Source: Nemertoderma westbladi (lineage: Eukaryota > Xenacoelomorpha > Nemertodermatida > Nemertodermatidae). Taken from it: DNA of 28,395 nt. Every line of letters begins with the position of its first letter. The stretch's first letter is position 1. Both the position numbers and the translations under genes were made by a program. Location of the stretch: NCBI GenBank assembly GCA_032718475.1, contig JAUCBJ010003583.1, positions 1-28,395 of the forward strand, in the 5' to 3' direction. The notes beneath the pieces are model-generated. The model did no database searches, had not been told where the DNA came from, and saw only the letters and a list, made by a program, of their open reading frames with translations. Positions 5,858 to 20,040 of the stretch are shown piece by piece.

Positions 5858-8767
5858 CGGTTAGTAAACAACCCAACACTTACTAGCTCTGTTTCTCTGA
5901 CTGCTATCCTTTTCTTTTAGTCTCACATTATATTGTTTCGGTTAGTAAACAACCCAACACTTACTAGCTCTGTTTCTCTGACTGCTATCCTTTTCTTTTA
6001 GTCTCACATTATATTGTTTCGGTTAGTAAACAACCCAACACTTACTGGCTCTGTTTCTCGGACTGCTATCCTTTTCTTTTAGTCTCACATTATATTGTTT
6101 CGGTTAGTAAACAACCCAACACTTACTGGCTCTGTTTCTCGGACTGCTATCCTTTTCTTTAACTCTCACATTATATTGTTTCGGTTAGTAAACAACCCAA
6201 CACTTACTGGCTCTGTTTCTCGGACTGCTATCCTTTTCTTTTAGTCTCACATTATATTGTTTCGGTTAGTAAACAACCCAACACTTACTGGCTCTGTTTC
6301 TCGGACTGCTATCCTTTTCTTTAACTCTCACATTATATTGTTTCGGTTAGTAAACAACCCAACACTTACTGGCTCTGTTTCTCGGACTGCTATCCTTTTC
6401 TTTAACTCTCACATTATATTGTTTCGGTTAGTAAACAACCCAACACTTACTGGCTCTGTTTCTCGGACTGCTATCCTTTTCTTTAACTCTCACATTATAT
6501 TGTTTAGGTTAGTAAACAACCCAACACTTACTGGCTCTGTTTCTCGGACTGCTATCCTTTTCTTTAACTCTCACATTATATTGTTTCGGTTAGTAAACAA
6601 CCCAACACTTACTGGCTCTGTTTCTCGGACTGCTATCCTTTTCATTTAGTCTCACATTATATTGTTTCGGTTAGTAAACAACCCAACACTTACTGGCTCT
6701 GTTTCTCGGACTGCTATCCTTTTCATTTAGTCTCACATTATATTGTTTCGGTTAGTAAACAACCCAACACTTACTGGCTCTGTTTCTCGGACTGCTATCC
6801 TTTTCTTTAACTCTCACATTATATTGTTTCGGTTAGTAAACAACCCAACACTTACTGGCTCTGTTTCTCGGACTGCTATCCTTTTCTTTAACTCTCACAT
6901 TATATTGTTTCGGTTAGTAAACAACCCAACACTTACTGGCTCTGTTTCTCGGACTGCTATCCTTTTCTTTAACTCTCACATTATATTGTTTCGGTTAGTA
7001 AACAACCCAACACTTACTGGCTCTGTTTCTCGGACTGCTATCCTTTTCTTTAACTCTCACATTATATTGTTTCGGTTAGTAAACAACCCAACACTTACTG
7101 GCTCTGTTTCTCGGACTGCTATCCTTTTCTTTAACTCTCACATTATATTGTTTCGGTTAGTAAACAACCCAACACTTACTGGCTCTGTTTCTCGGACTGC
7201 TATCCTTTTCTTTAACTCTCACATTATATTGTTTCGGTTAGTAAACAACCCAACACTTACTGGCTCTGTTTCTCGGACTGCTATCCTTTTCTTTTACTCT
7301 CACATTATATTGTTTCGGTTAGTAAACAACCCAACACTTACTGGCTCTGTTTCTCGGACTGCTATCCTTTTCTTTAACTCTCACATTATATTGTTTCGGT
7401 TAGTAAACAACCCAACACTTACTGGCTCTGTTTCTCGGACTGCTATCCTTTTCTTTTACTCTCACATTATATTGTTTCGGTTAGTAAACAACCCAACACT
7501 TACTGGCTCTGTTTCTCGGACTGCTATCCTTTTCTTTTAGTCTCACATTATATTGTTTAGGTTAGTAAACAACCCAACACTAACTGGCTCTGTTTCTCGG
7601 ACTGCTATCCCTTTCTTTTAGTCTCACATTATATTGTTTCGGTTAGTAAACAACCCAACACTTACTGGCTCTGTTTCTCGGACTGCTATCCCTTTCTTTT
7701 ACTCTCACATTATATTGTTTCGGTTAGTAAACAACCCAACACTTACTGGCTCTGTTTCTCGGACTGCTATCCTTTTCTTTAACTCTCACATTATATTGTT
7801 TCGGTTAGTAAACAACCCAACACTTACTGGCTCTGTTTCTCGGACTGCTATCCTTTTCATTTAGTCTCACATTATATTGTTTCGGTTAGTAAACAACCCA
7901 ACACTTACTGGCTCTGTTTCTCGGACTGCTATCCCTTTCTTTTACTCTCACATTATATTGTTTCGGTTAGTAAACAACCCAACACTTACTGGCTCTGTTT
8001 CTCGGACTGCTATCCTTTTCTTTTACTCTCACATTATATTGTTTCGGTTAGTAAACAACCCAACACTTACTGGCTCTGTTTCTCGGACTGCTATCCTTTT
8101 CTTTTAGTCTCACATTATATTGTTTAGGTTAGTAAACAACCCAACACTAACTGGCTCTGTTTCTCGGACTGCTATCCCTTTCTTTTAGTCTCACATTATA
8201 TTGTTTCGGTTAGTAAACAACCCAACACTTACTGGCTCTGTTTCTCGGACTGCTATCCTTTTCTTTAACTCTCACATTATATTGTTTCGGTTAGTAAACA
8301 ACCCAACACTTACTGGCTCTGTTTCTCGGACTGCTATCCTTTTCTTTTAGTCTCACATTATATTGTTTCGGTTAGTAAACAACCCAACACTTACTGGCTC
8401 TGTTTCTCGGACTGCTATCCTTTTCTTTAACTCTCACATTATATTGTTTCGGTTAGTAAACAACCCAACACTTACTGGCTCTGTTTCTCGGACTGCTATC
8501 CTTTTCATTTAGTCTCACATTATATTGTTTCGGTTAGTAAACAACCCAACACTTACTGGCTCTGTTTCTCGGACTGCTATCCTTTTCTTTTACTCTCACA
8601 TTATATTGTTTCGGTTAGTAAACAACCCAACACTTACTGGCTCTGTTTCTCGGACTGCTATCCTTTTCTTTTAGTCTCACATTATATTGTTTCGGTTAGT
8701 AAACAACCCAACACTTACTGGCTCTGTTTCTCGGACTGCTATCCCTTTCTTTTAGTCTCACATTATA

Positions 8768-10045
8768 TTGTTTCGGTTAGTAAACAACCCAACACTTACT
8801 GGCTCTGTTTCTCGGACTGCTATCCTTTTCTTTAACTCTCACATTATATTGTTTCGGTTAGTAAACAACCCAACACTTACTGGCTCTGTTTCTCGGACTG
8901 CTATCCTTTTCTTTTACTCTCACATTATATTGTTTCGGTTAGTAAACAACCCAACACTTACTGGCTCTGTTTCTCGGACTGCTATCCTTTTCTTTAACTC
9001 TCACATTATATTGTTTCGGTTAGTAAACAACCCAACACTTACTGGCTCTGTTTCTCGGACTGCTATCCTTTTCTTTAACTCTCACATTATATTGTTTCGG
9101 TTAGTAAACAACCCAACACTTACTGGCTCTGTTTCTCGGACTGCTATCCTTTTCTTTAACTCTCACATTATATTGTTTCGGTTAGTAAACAACCCAACAC
9201 TTACTGGCTCTGTTTCTCGGACTGCTATCCTTTTCTTTAACTCTCACATTATATTGTTTCGGTTAGTAAACAACCCAACACTTACTGGCTCTGTTTCTCG
9301 GACTGCTATCCTTTTCTTTAACTCTCACATTATATTGTTTCGGTTAGTAAACAACCCAACACTTACTGGCTCTGTTTCTCGGACTGCTATCCTTTTCTTT
9401 AACTCTCACATTATATTGTTTCGGTTAGTAAACAACCCAACACTTACTGGCTCTGTTTCTCGGACTGCTATCCTTTTCTTTAACTCTCACATTATATTGT
9501 TTCGGTTAGTAAACAACCCAACACTTACTGGCTCTGTTTCTCGGACTGCTATCCTTTTCTTTAACTCTCACATTATATTGTTTCGGTTAGTAAACAACCC
9601 AACACTTACTGGCTCTGTTTCTCGGACTGCTATCCTTTTCTTTAACTCTCACATTATATTGTTTCGGTTAGTAAACAACCCAACACTTACTGGCTCTGTT
9701 TCTCGGACTGCTATCCTTTTCTTTAACTCTCACATTATATTGTTTCGGTTAGTAAACAACCCAACACTTACTGGCTCTGTTTCTCGGACTGCTATCCTTT
9801 TCTTTAACTCTCACATTATATTGTTTCGGTTAGTAAACAACCCAACACTTACTGGCTCTGTTTCTCGGACTGCTATCCTTTTCTTTAACTCTCACATTAT
9901 ATTGTTTCGGTTAGTAAACAACCCAACACTTACTGGCTCTGTTTCTCGGACTGCTATCCTTTTCTTTAACTCTCACATTATATTGTTTCGGTTAGTAAAC
10001 AACCCAACACTTACTGGCTCTGTTTCTCGGACTGCTATCCTTTTC
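8768..10045. repeat. Homogenised block within the 81-bp array
   Basis: About 16 consecutive units of near-identical standard type (ending TTAACTCTC); the second unit has the TTTTACTC ending. This indicates recent local expansion by unequal exchange or replication slippage. A similar uniform run occupies about 15970-17210. Confidence 0.85.
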
Positions 10046-10374
10046 TTTTAGTCTCACATTATATTGTTTCGGTTAGTAAACAACCCAACACTTACTGGCT
10101 CTGTTTCTCGGACTGCTATCCTTTTCTTTAACTCTCACATTATATTGTTTCGGTTAGTAAACAACCCAACACTTACTGGCTCTGTTTCTCGGACTGCTAT
10201 CCTTTTCTTTAACTCTCACATTATATTGTTTCGGTTAGTAAACAACCCAACACTTACTGGCTCTGTTTCTCGGACTGCTATCCTTTTCTTTAACTCTCAC
10301 ATTATATTGTTTCGGTTAGTAAACAACCCAACACTTACTGGCTCTGTTTCTCGGACTGCTATCCTTTTCTTTTA

Positions 10375-13300
10375 GTTTCACATTATATTGTTTCGGTTAG
10401 TAAACAACCCAACACTTACTGGCTCTGTTTCTCGGACTGCTATCCTTTTCTTTTAGTTTCACATTATATTGTTTCGGTTAGTAAACAACCCAACACTTAC
10501 TGGCTCTGTTTCTCGGACTGCTATCCTTTTCTTTAACTCTCACATTATATCGTTTCGGTTAGTAAACAACCCAACACTTACTGGCTCTGTTTCTCGGACT
10601 GCTATCCTTTTCTTTAACTCTCACATTATATTGTTTCGGTTAGTAAACAACCCAACACTTACTGACTCTGTTTCTCGGACTGCTATCCTTTTCTTTTAGT
10701 TTCACATTATATTGTTTCGGTTAGTAAACAACCCAACACTTACTGGCTCTGTTTCTCGGACTGCTATCCTTTTCTTTTAGTTTCACATTATATTGTTTCG
10801 GTTAGTAAACAACCCAACACTTACTGGCTCTGTTTCTCGGACTGCTATCCTTTTCTTTAACTCTCACATTATATCGTTTCGGTTAGTAAACAACCCAACA
10901 CTTACTGGCTCTGTTTCTCGGACTGCTATCCTTTTCTTTAACTCTCACATTATATTGTTTCGGTTAGTAAACAACCCAACACTTACTGACTCTGTTTCTC
11001 GGACTGCTATCCTTTTCTTTTAGTTTCACATTATATTGTTTCGGTTAGTAAACAACCCAACACTTACTGGCTCTGTTTCTCGGACTGCTATCCTTTTCTT
11101 TAACTCTCACATTATATTGTTTCGGTTAGTAAACAACCCAACACTTACTGACTCTGTTTCTCGGACTGCTATCCTTTTCTTTTAGTTTCACATTATATTG
11201 TTTCGGTTAGTAAACAACCCAACACTTACTGGCTCTGTTTCTCGGACTGCTATCCTTTTCTTTTAGTTTCACATTATATTGTTTCGGTTAGTAAACAACC
11301 CAACACTTACTGGCTCTGTTTCTCGGACTGCTATCCTTTTCTTTAACTCTCACATTATATCGTTTCGGTTAGTAAACAACCCAACACTTACTGGCTCTGT
11401 TTCTCGGACTGCTATCCTTTTCTTTAACTCTCACATTATATTGTTTCGGTTAGTAAACAACCCAACACTTACTGACTCTGTTTCTCGGACTGCTATCCTT
11501 TTCTTTTAGTTTCACATTATATTGTTTCGGTTAGTAAACAACCCAACACTTACTGGCTCTGTTTCTCGGACTGCTATCCTTTTCTTTAACTCTCACATTA
11601 TATTGTTTCGGTTAGTAAACAACCCAACACTTACTGGCTCTGTTTCTCGGACTGCTATCCTTTTCTTTAACTCTCACATTATATCGTTTCGGTTAGTAAA
11701 CAACCCAACACTTACTGGCTCTGTTGATCGGACTGCTATCCTTTTCTTTAACTCTCACATTATATTGTTTCGGTTAGTAAACAACCCAACACTTACTGGC
11801 TCTGTTTCTCGGACTGCTATCCTTTTCTTTAACTCTCACATTATATTGTTTCGGTTAGTAAACAACCCAACACTTACTGGCTCTGTTTCTCGGACTGCTA
11901 TCCTTTTCTTTAACTCTCACATTATATCGTTTCGGTTAGTAAACAACCCAACACTTACTGGCTCTGTTGATCGGACTGCTATCCTTTTCTTTAACTCTCA
12001 CATTATATTGTTTCGGTTAGTAAACAACCCAACACTTACTGGCTCTGTTTCTCGGACTGCTATCCTTTTCTTTAACTCTCACATTATATCGTTTCGGTTA
12101 GTAAACAACCCAACACTTACTGGCTCTGTTGATCGGACTGCTATCCTTTTCTTTAACTCTCACATTATATTGTTTCGGTTAGTAAACAACCCAACACTTA
12201 CTGGCTCTGTTTCTCGGACTGCTATCCTTTTCTTTAACTCTCACATTATATTGTTTCGGTTAGTAAACAACCCAACACTTACTGACTCTGTTTCTCGGAC
12301 TGCTATCCTTTTCTTTTAGTTTCACATTATATTGTTTCGGTTAGTAAACAACCCAACACTTACTGGCTCTGTTTCTCGGACTGCTATCCTTTTCTTTAAC
12401 TCTCACATTATATTGTTTCGGTTAGTAAACAACCCAACACTTACTGGCTCTGTTTCTCGGACTGCTATCCTTTTCTTTTAGTCTCACATTATATTGTTTC
12501 GGTTAGTAAACAACCCAACACTTACTGGCTCTGTTTCTCGGACTGCTATCCTTTTCTTTTAGTTTCACATTATATTGTTTCGGTTAGTAAACAACCCAAC
12601 ACTTACTGGCTCTGTTTCTCGGACTGCTATCCTTTTCTTTAACTCTCACATTATATTGTTTCGGTTAGTAAACAACCCAACACTTACTGGCTCTGTTTCT
12701 CGGACTGCTATCCTTTTCTTTAACTCTCACATTATATTGTTTCGGTTAGTAAACAACCCAACACTTACTGACTCTGTTTCTCGGACTGCTATCCTTTTCT
12801 TTTAGTTTCACATTATATTGTTTCGGTTAGTAAACAACCCAACACTTACTGGCTCTGTTTCTCGGACTGCTATCCTTTTCTTTTAGTTTCACATTATATT
12901 GTTTCGGTTAGTAAACAACCCAACACTTACTGGCTCTGTTTCTCGGACTGCTATCCTTTTCTTTAACTCTCACATTATATTGTTTCGGTTAGTAAACAAC
13001 CCAACACTTACTGACTCTGTTTCTCGGACTGCTATCCTTTTCTTTTAGTTTCACATTATATTGTTTCGGTTAGTAAACAACCCAACACTTACTGGCTCTG
13101 TTTCTCGGACTGCTATCCTTTTCTTTAACTCTCACATTATATTGTTTCGGTTAGTAAACAACCCAACACTTACTGGCTCTGTTTCTCGGACTGCTATCCT
13201 TTTCTTTAACTCTCACATTATATTGTTTCGGTTAGTAAACAACCCAACACTTACTGGCTCTGTTTCTCGGACTGCTATCCTTTTCTTTTAGTTTCACATT

Positions 13301-13460
13301 ATATTGTTTCGGTTAGTAAACAACCCAACACTTACTGGCTCTGTTTCTCGGACTGCTATCCTTTTCTTTAACTCTCACATTATATTGTTTCGGTTAGTAA
13401 ACAACCCAACACTTACTGACTCTGTTTCTCGGACTGCTATCCTTTTCTTTTAGTTTCACA
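10375..13460. repeat. Sub-array marked by the TAGTTTC ending and higher-order repeats
   Basis: Only in this segment do units end TTTTAGTTTCAC. A four-unit (324-bp) block of standard, TATCGT-junction, CTGACT and TAGTTTC types starts at 10469, recurs at 10793 and again at 11279 (486 bp later). A rarer variant, GTTGATCGG, recurs at about 11725, 11968 and 12130, so blocks of 243 and 162 bp were copied. These are higher-order repeats nested in the satellite. Confidence 0.85.
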
Positions 13461-13681
13461 TTATATTGTTTCGGTTAGTAAACAACCCAACACTTACTGG
13501 CTCTGTTTCTCGGACTGCTATCCTTTTCTTTAACTCTCACATTATATTGTTTCGGTTAGTAAACAACCCAACACTTACTGGCTCTGTTTCTCGGACTGCT
13601 ATCCTTTTCTTTAACTCTCACATTATATTGTTTCGGTTAGTAAACAACCCAACACTTACTGGCTCTGTTTCTCGGACTGCT

Positions 13682-14040
13682 ATCCTTTTCTTATAGTCTC
13701 ACATTATAATATTGTTTCGGTTAGTAAACAACCCAACACTTACTGGCTCTGTTTCTCGGACTGCTATCCTTTTCTTTAACTCTCACATTATATTGTTTCG
13801 GTTAGTAAACAACCCAACACTTACTGGCTCTGTTTCTCGGACTGCTATACTTTTCTTATAGTCTCACATTATAATATTGTTTCGGTTAGTAAACAACCCA
13901 ACACTTACTGGCTCTGTTTCTCGGACTGCTATCCTTTTCTTTAACTCTCACATTATATCGTTTCGGTTAGTAAACAACCCAACACTTACTGGCTCTGTTT
14001 CTCGGACTGCTATCTTTTTCTTATAGTCTCACATTATATT
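13682..14040. repeat. Seam region with TTATAG endings and 3-bp insertions
   Basis: Units here carry a linked pair of changes: TTATAGTCTC endings and, in two of them, ATTATAATATT in place of ATTATATT (+3). The same haplotype reappears near 18230-19075 and 21640-21745, so these may be copies of one ancestral seam. Confidence 0.8.
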
Positions 14041-14289
14041 GTTACGGTTAGTAAACAACCCAACACTTACTGGCTCTGTTTCTCGGACTGCTATCCTTTT
14101 CTTTAACTCTCACATTATATTGTTTCGGTTAGTAAACAACCCAACACTTACTGACTCTGTTTCTCGGACTGCTATCCTTTTCTTTAACTCTCACATTATA
14201 TTGTTACGGTTAGTAAACAACCCAACACTTACTGGCTCTGTTTCTCGGACTGCTATCCTTTTCTTTAACTCTCACATTATATTGTTTCG

Positions 14290-17200
14290 GTTAGTAAACA
14301 ACCCAACACTTACTGGCTCTGTTCCTCGGACTGCTACCCTTTTCTTTAACTCTCACATTATATTGTTTCGGTTAGTAAACAACCCAACACTTACTGGCTC
14401 TGTTTCTCGGACTGCTACCCTTTTCTTTAACTCTCACATTATATTGTTTCGGTTAGTAAACAAACCAACACTTACTGGCTCTGTTTCTCGGACTGCTATC
14501 CTTTTCTTTTAGTCTCACATTATATTGTTACGGTTAGTAAACAACCCAACACTTACTGGCTCTGTTCCTCGGACTGCTATCCTTTTCTTTAACTCTCACA
14601 TTATATTGTTTCGGTTAGTAAACAACCCAACACTTACTGGCTCTGTTCCTCGGACTGCTATCCTTTTCTTTAACTCTCACATTATATTGTTTCGGTTAGT
14701 AAACAACCCAACACTTACTGGCTCTGTTCCTCGGACTGCTACCCTTTTCTTTAACTCTCACATTATATTGTTTCGGTTAGTAAACAACCCAACACTTACT
14801 GGCTCTGTTTCTCGGACTGCTACCCTTTTCTTTAACTCTCACATTATATTGTTTCGGTTAGTAAACAACCCAACACTTACTGGATCTGTTCCTCGGACTG
14901 CTACCCTTTTCTTTAACTCTCACATTATATTGTTTCGGTTAGTAAACAACCCAACACTTACTGGCTCTGTTTCTCGGACTGCTACCCTTTTCTTTAACTC
15001 TCACATTATATTGTTTCGGTTAGTAAACAACCCAACACTTACTGGCTCTGTTCCTCGGACTGCTATCCTTTTCTTTAACTCTCACATTATATTGTTTCGG
15101 TTAGTAAACAACCCAACACTTACTGGCTCTGTTTCTCGGACTGCTACCCTTTTCTTTAACTCTCACATTATATTGTTTCGGTTAGTAAACAACCCAACAC
15201 TTACTGGCTCTGTTTCTCGGACTGCTACCCTTTTCTTTAACTCTCACATTATATTGTTTCGGTTAGTAAACAACCCAACACTTACTGGCTCTGTTTCTCG
15301 GACTGCTACCCTTTTCTTTAACTCTCACATTATATTGTTTCGGTTAGTAAACAACCCAACACTTACTGGCTCTGTTTCTCGGACTGCTATCCTTTTCTTT
15401 AACTCTCACATTATATTGTTTCGGTTAGTAAACAACCCAACACTTACTGGCTCTGTTCCTCGGACTGCTATCCTTTTCTTTAACTCTCACATTATATTGT
15501 TTCGGTTAGTAAACAACCCAACACTTACTGGCTCTGTTCCTCGGACTGCTACCCTTTTCTTTAACTCTCACATTATATTGTTTCGGTTAGTAAACAACCC
15601 AACACTTACTGGCTCTGTTTCTCGGACTGCTATCCTTTTCTTTAACTCTCACATTATATTGTTTCGGTTAGTAAACAACCCAACACTTACTGGCTCTGTT
15701 TCTCGGACTGCTATCCTTTTCTTTAACTCTCACATTATATTGTTTCGGTTAGTAAACAACCCAACACTTACTGGCTCTGTTTCTCGGACTGCTACCCTTT
15801 TCTTTAACTCTCACATTATATTGTTTCGGTTAGTAAACAACCCAACACTTACTGGCTCTGTTTCTCGGACTGCTATCCTTTTCTTTAACTCTCACATTAT
15901 ATTGTTTCGGTTAGTAAACAACCCAACACTTACTGGCTCTGTTTCTCGGACTGCTACCCTTTTCTTTAACTCTCACATTATATTGTTTCGGTTAGTAAAC
16001 AACCCAACACTTACTGGCTCTGTTTCTCGGACTGCTATCCTTTTCTTTAACTCTCACATTATATTGTTTCGGTTAGTAAACAACCCAACACTTACTGGCT
16101 CTGTTTCTCGGACTGCTATCCTTTTCTTTAACTCTCACATTATATTGTTTCGGTTAGTAAACAACCCAACACTTACTGGCTCTGTTTCTCGGACTGCTAT
16201 CCTTTTCTTTAACTCTCACATTATATTGTTTCGGTTAGTAAACAACCCAACACTTACTGGCTCTGTTTCTCGGACTGCTATCCTTTTCTTTAACTCTCAC
16301 ATTATATTGTTTCGGTTAGTAAACAACCCAACACTTACTGGCTCTGTTTCTCGGACTGCTATCCTTTTCTTTAACTCTCACATTATATTGTTTCGGTTAG
16401 TAAACAACCCAACACTTACTGGCTCTGTTTCTCGGACTGCTATCCTTTTCTTTAACTCTCACATTATATTGTTTCGGTTAGTAAACAACCCAACACTTAC
16501 TGGCTCTGTTTCTCGGACTGCTATCCTTTTCTTTAACTCTCACATTATATTGTTTCGGTTAGTAAACAACCCAACACTTACTGGCTCTGTTTCTCGGACT
16601 GCTATCCTTTTCTTTAACTCTCACATTATATTGTTTCGGTTAGTAAACAACCCAACACTTACTGGCTCTGTTTCTCGGACTGCTATCCTTTTCTTTAACT
16701 CTCACATTATATTGTTTCGGTTAGTAAACAACCCAACACTTACTGGCTCTGTTTCTCGGACTGCTATCCTTTTCTTTAACTCTCACATTATATTGTTTCG
16801 GTTAGTAAACAACCCAACACTTACTGGCTCTGTTTCTCGGACTGCTATCCTTTTCTTTAACTCTCACATTATATTGTTTCGGTTAGTAAACAACCCAACA
16901 CTTACTGGCTCTGTTTCTCGGACTGCTATCCTTTTCTTTAACTCTCACATTATATTGTTTCGGTTAGTAAACAACCCAACACTTACTGGCTCTGTTTCTC
17001 GGACTGCTATCCTTTTCTTTAACTCTCACATTATATTGTTTCGGTTAGTAAACAACCCAACACTTACTGGCTCTGTTTCTCGGACTGCTATCCTTTTCTT
17101 TAACTCTCACATTATATTGTTTCGGTTAGTAAACAACCCAACACTTACTGGCTCTGTTTCTCGGACTGCTATCCTTTTCTTTAACTCTCACATTATATTG

Positions 17201-18160
17201 TTTCGGTTAGTAAACAACCCAACACTTACTGGCTCTGTTTCTCGGACTGCTACCCTTTTCTTTAACTCTCACATTATATTGTTTCGGTTAGTAAACAACC
17301 CAACACTTACTGGCTCTGTTTCTCGGACTGCTACCCTTTTCTTTAACTCTCACATTATATTGTTTCGGTTAGTAAACAACCCAACACTTACTGGCTCTGT
17401 TTCTCGGACTGCTATCCTTTTCTTTAACTCTCACATTATATTGTTTCGGTTAGTAAACAACCCAACACTTACTGGCTCTGTTTCTCGGACTGCTACCCTT
17501 TTCTTTAACTCTCACATTATATTGTTTCGGTTAGTAAACAACCCAACACTTACTGGCTCTGTTTCTCGGACTGCTATCCTTTTCTTTAACTCTCACATTA
17601 TATTGTTTCGGTTAGTAAACAACCCAACACTTACTGGCTCTGTTTCTCGGACTGCTACCCTTTTCTTTAACTCTCACATTATATTGTTTCGGTTAGTAAA
17701 CAACCCAACACTTACTGGCTCTGTTTCTCGGACTGCTACCCTTTTCTTTAACTCTCACATTATATTGTTTCGGTTAGTAAACAACCCAACACTTACTGGC
17801 TCTGTTTCTCGGACTGCTATCCTTTTCTTTAACTCTCACATTATATTGTTTCGGTTAGTAAACAACCCAACACTTACTGGCTCTGTTTCTCGGACTGCTA
17901 CCCTTTTCTTTAACTCTCACATTATATTGTTTCGGTTAGTAAACAACCCAACACTTACTGGCTCTGTTTCTCGGACTGCTACCCTTTTCTTTAACTCTCA
18001 CATTATATTGTTTCGGTTAGTAAACAACCCAACACTTACTGGCTCTGTTTCTCGGACTGCTACCCTTTTCTTTAACTCTCACATTATATTGTTTCGGTTA
18101 GTAAACAACCCAACACTTACTGGCTCTGTTTCTCGGACTGCTATCCTTTTCTTTTAGTCT
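14290..18160. repeat. Sub-array with GTTCCTC and GCTACCC variants
   Basis: From about 14320 to 15545, GTTCCTCGG and GCTACCC variants are mixed with standard units. A uniform standard block follows (about 15970-17210), then another run rich in GCTACCC to 18062. Nearly all units from 14525 to 18157 end TTAACTC, so no TAG interrupts the plus frame for 1210 codons. That is a by-product of the variant type and not evidence of a gene. Confidence 0.85.
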
Positions 18161-20040
18161 CACATTATATTGTTTCGGTTAGTAAACAACCCAACACTTA
18201 CTGGCTCTGTTTCTCGGACTGCTATCCTTTTCTTATAGTCTCACATTAATATTGTTTCGGTTAGTAAACAACCCAACACTTACTGGCTCTGTTCCTCGGA
18301 CTGCTATCCTTTTCTTTAACTCTCACATTATATTGTTTCGGTTAGTAAACAACCCAACACTTACTGGCTCTGTTCCTCGGACTGCTATCCTTTTCTTTAA
18401 CTCTCACATTATATTGTTTCGGTTAGTAAACAACCCAACACTTACTGGCTCTGTTCCTCGGACTGCTATCCTTTTCTTTAACTCTCACATTATATTGTTT
18501 CGGTTAGTAAACAACCCAACACTTACTGGCTCTGTTTCTCGGACTGCTATCCTTTTCTTTAACTCTCACATTATATTGTTTCGGTTAGTAAACAACCCAA
18601 CACTTACTGGCTCTGTTTCTCGGACTGCTATCCTTTTCTTTAACTCTCACATTATATTGTTTCGGTTAGTAAACAACCCAACACTTACTGGCTCTGTTTC
18701 TCGGACTGCTATCCTTTTCTTTAACTCTCACATTATATTGTTTCGGTTAGTAAACAACCCAACACTTACTGGCTCTGTTTCTCGGACTGCTATCCTTTTC
18801 TTATAGTCTCACATTATAATATTGTTTCGGTTAGTAAACAACCCAACACTTACTGGCTCTGTTTCTCGGACTGCTATCCTTTTCTTTAACTCTCACATTA
18901 TATTGTTTCGGTTAGTCAACAACCCAACACTTACTGGCTCTGTTTCTCGGACTGCTATCCTTTTCTTATAGTCTCACATTATATTGTTTCGGTTAGTAAA
19001 CAACCCAACACTTACTGGCTCTGTTTCTCGGACTGCTATACTTTTCTTATAGTCTCACATTATAATATTGTTTCGGTTAGTAAACAACCCAACACTTACT
19101 GGCTCTGTTTCTCGGACTGCTATCCTTTTCTTTAACTCTCACATTATATTGTTTCGGTTAGTAAACAACCCAACACTTACTGACTCTGTTTCTCGGACTG
19201 CTATCCTTTTCTTTAACTCTCACATTATATTGTTTCGGTTAGTAAACAACCCAACACTTACTAGCTCTGTTTCTCGGACTGCTATCCTTTTCTTTAACTC
19301 TCACATTATATTGTTTCGGTTAGTAAACAACCCAACCCTTACTGACTCTGTTTCTCGGACTGCTATCCTTTTCTTTAACTGTCACATTATATTGTTTCGG
19401 TTAGTAAACAACCCAACACTTACTGGCTCTGTTCCTCGGACTGCTATCCTTTTCTTTAACTCTCACATTATATTGTTTCGGTTAGTAAACAACCCAACAC
19501 TTACTGGCTCTGTTCCTCGGACTGCTATCCTTTTCTTTAACTCTCACATTATATTGTTTCGGTTAGTAAACAACCCAACACTTACTAGCTCTGTTTCTCG
19601 GACTGCTATCCTTTTCTTTAACTCTCACATTATATTGTTTCGGTTAGTAAACAACCCAACACTTACTGACTCTGTTTCTCGGACTGCTATCCTTTTCTTT
19701 AACTCTCACATTATATTGTTTCGGTTAGTAAACAACCCAACACTTACTAGCTCTGTTTCTCGGACTGCTATCCTTTTCTTTAACTCTCACATTATATTGT
19801 TTCGGTTAGTAAACAACCCAACACTTACTGACTCTGTTTCTCGGACTGCTATCCTTTTCTTTAACTCTCACATTATATTGTTTCGGTTAGTAAACAACCC
19901 AACACTTACTGACTCTGTTTCTCGGACTGCTATCCTTTTCTTTAAGGCTCACATTATATTGTTTCGGTTAGTAAACAACCCCAACACTTACTGGCTCTGT
20001 TTCTCGGACTGCTATCCTTTTCTTTTAGTCTCACATTATA

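Noticed and set aside
8768-10051. 427-codon frame and the many 76- to 346-codon frames elsewhere in the 81-bp array
   Set aside because: Same artefact as above. They end where a unit has the TTTTAG ending and restart at the next unit.
14525-18157. 1210-codon open frame (repeating FRLVNNPTLTGSVSRTA) as a giant repeat protein
   Set aside because: The frame starts only with TTG; the 81-bp unit contains no ATG on the plus strand. The unit length is divisible by 3, so absence of a stop in one unit opens the whole block. Common variants are mostly amino-acid changing (Ile/Thr, Ser/Pro, Gly/Asp, Gly/Ser) or stops, with no sign of coding constraint.
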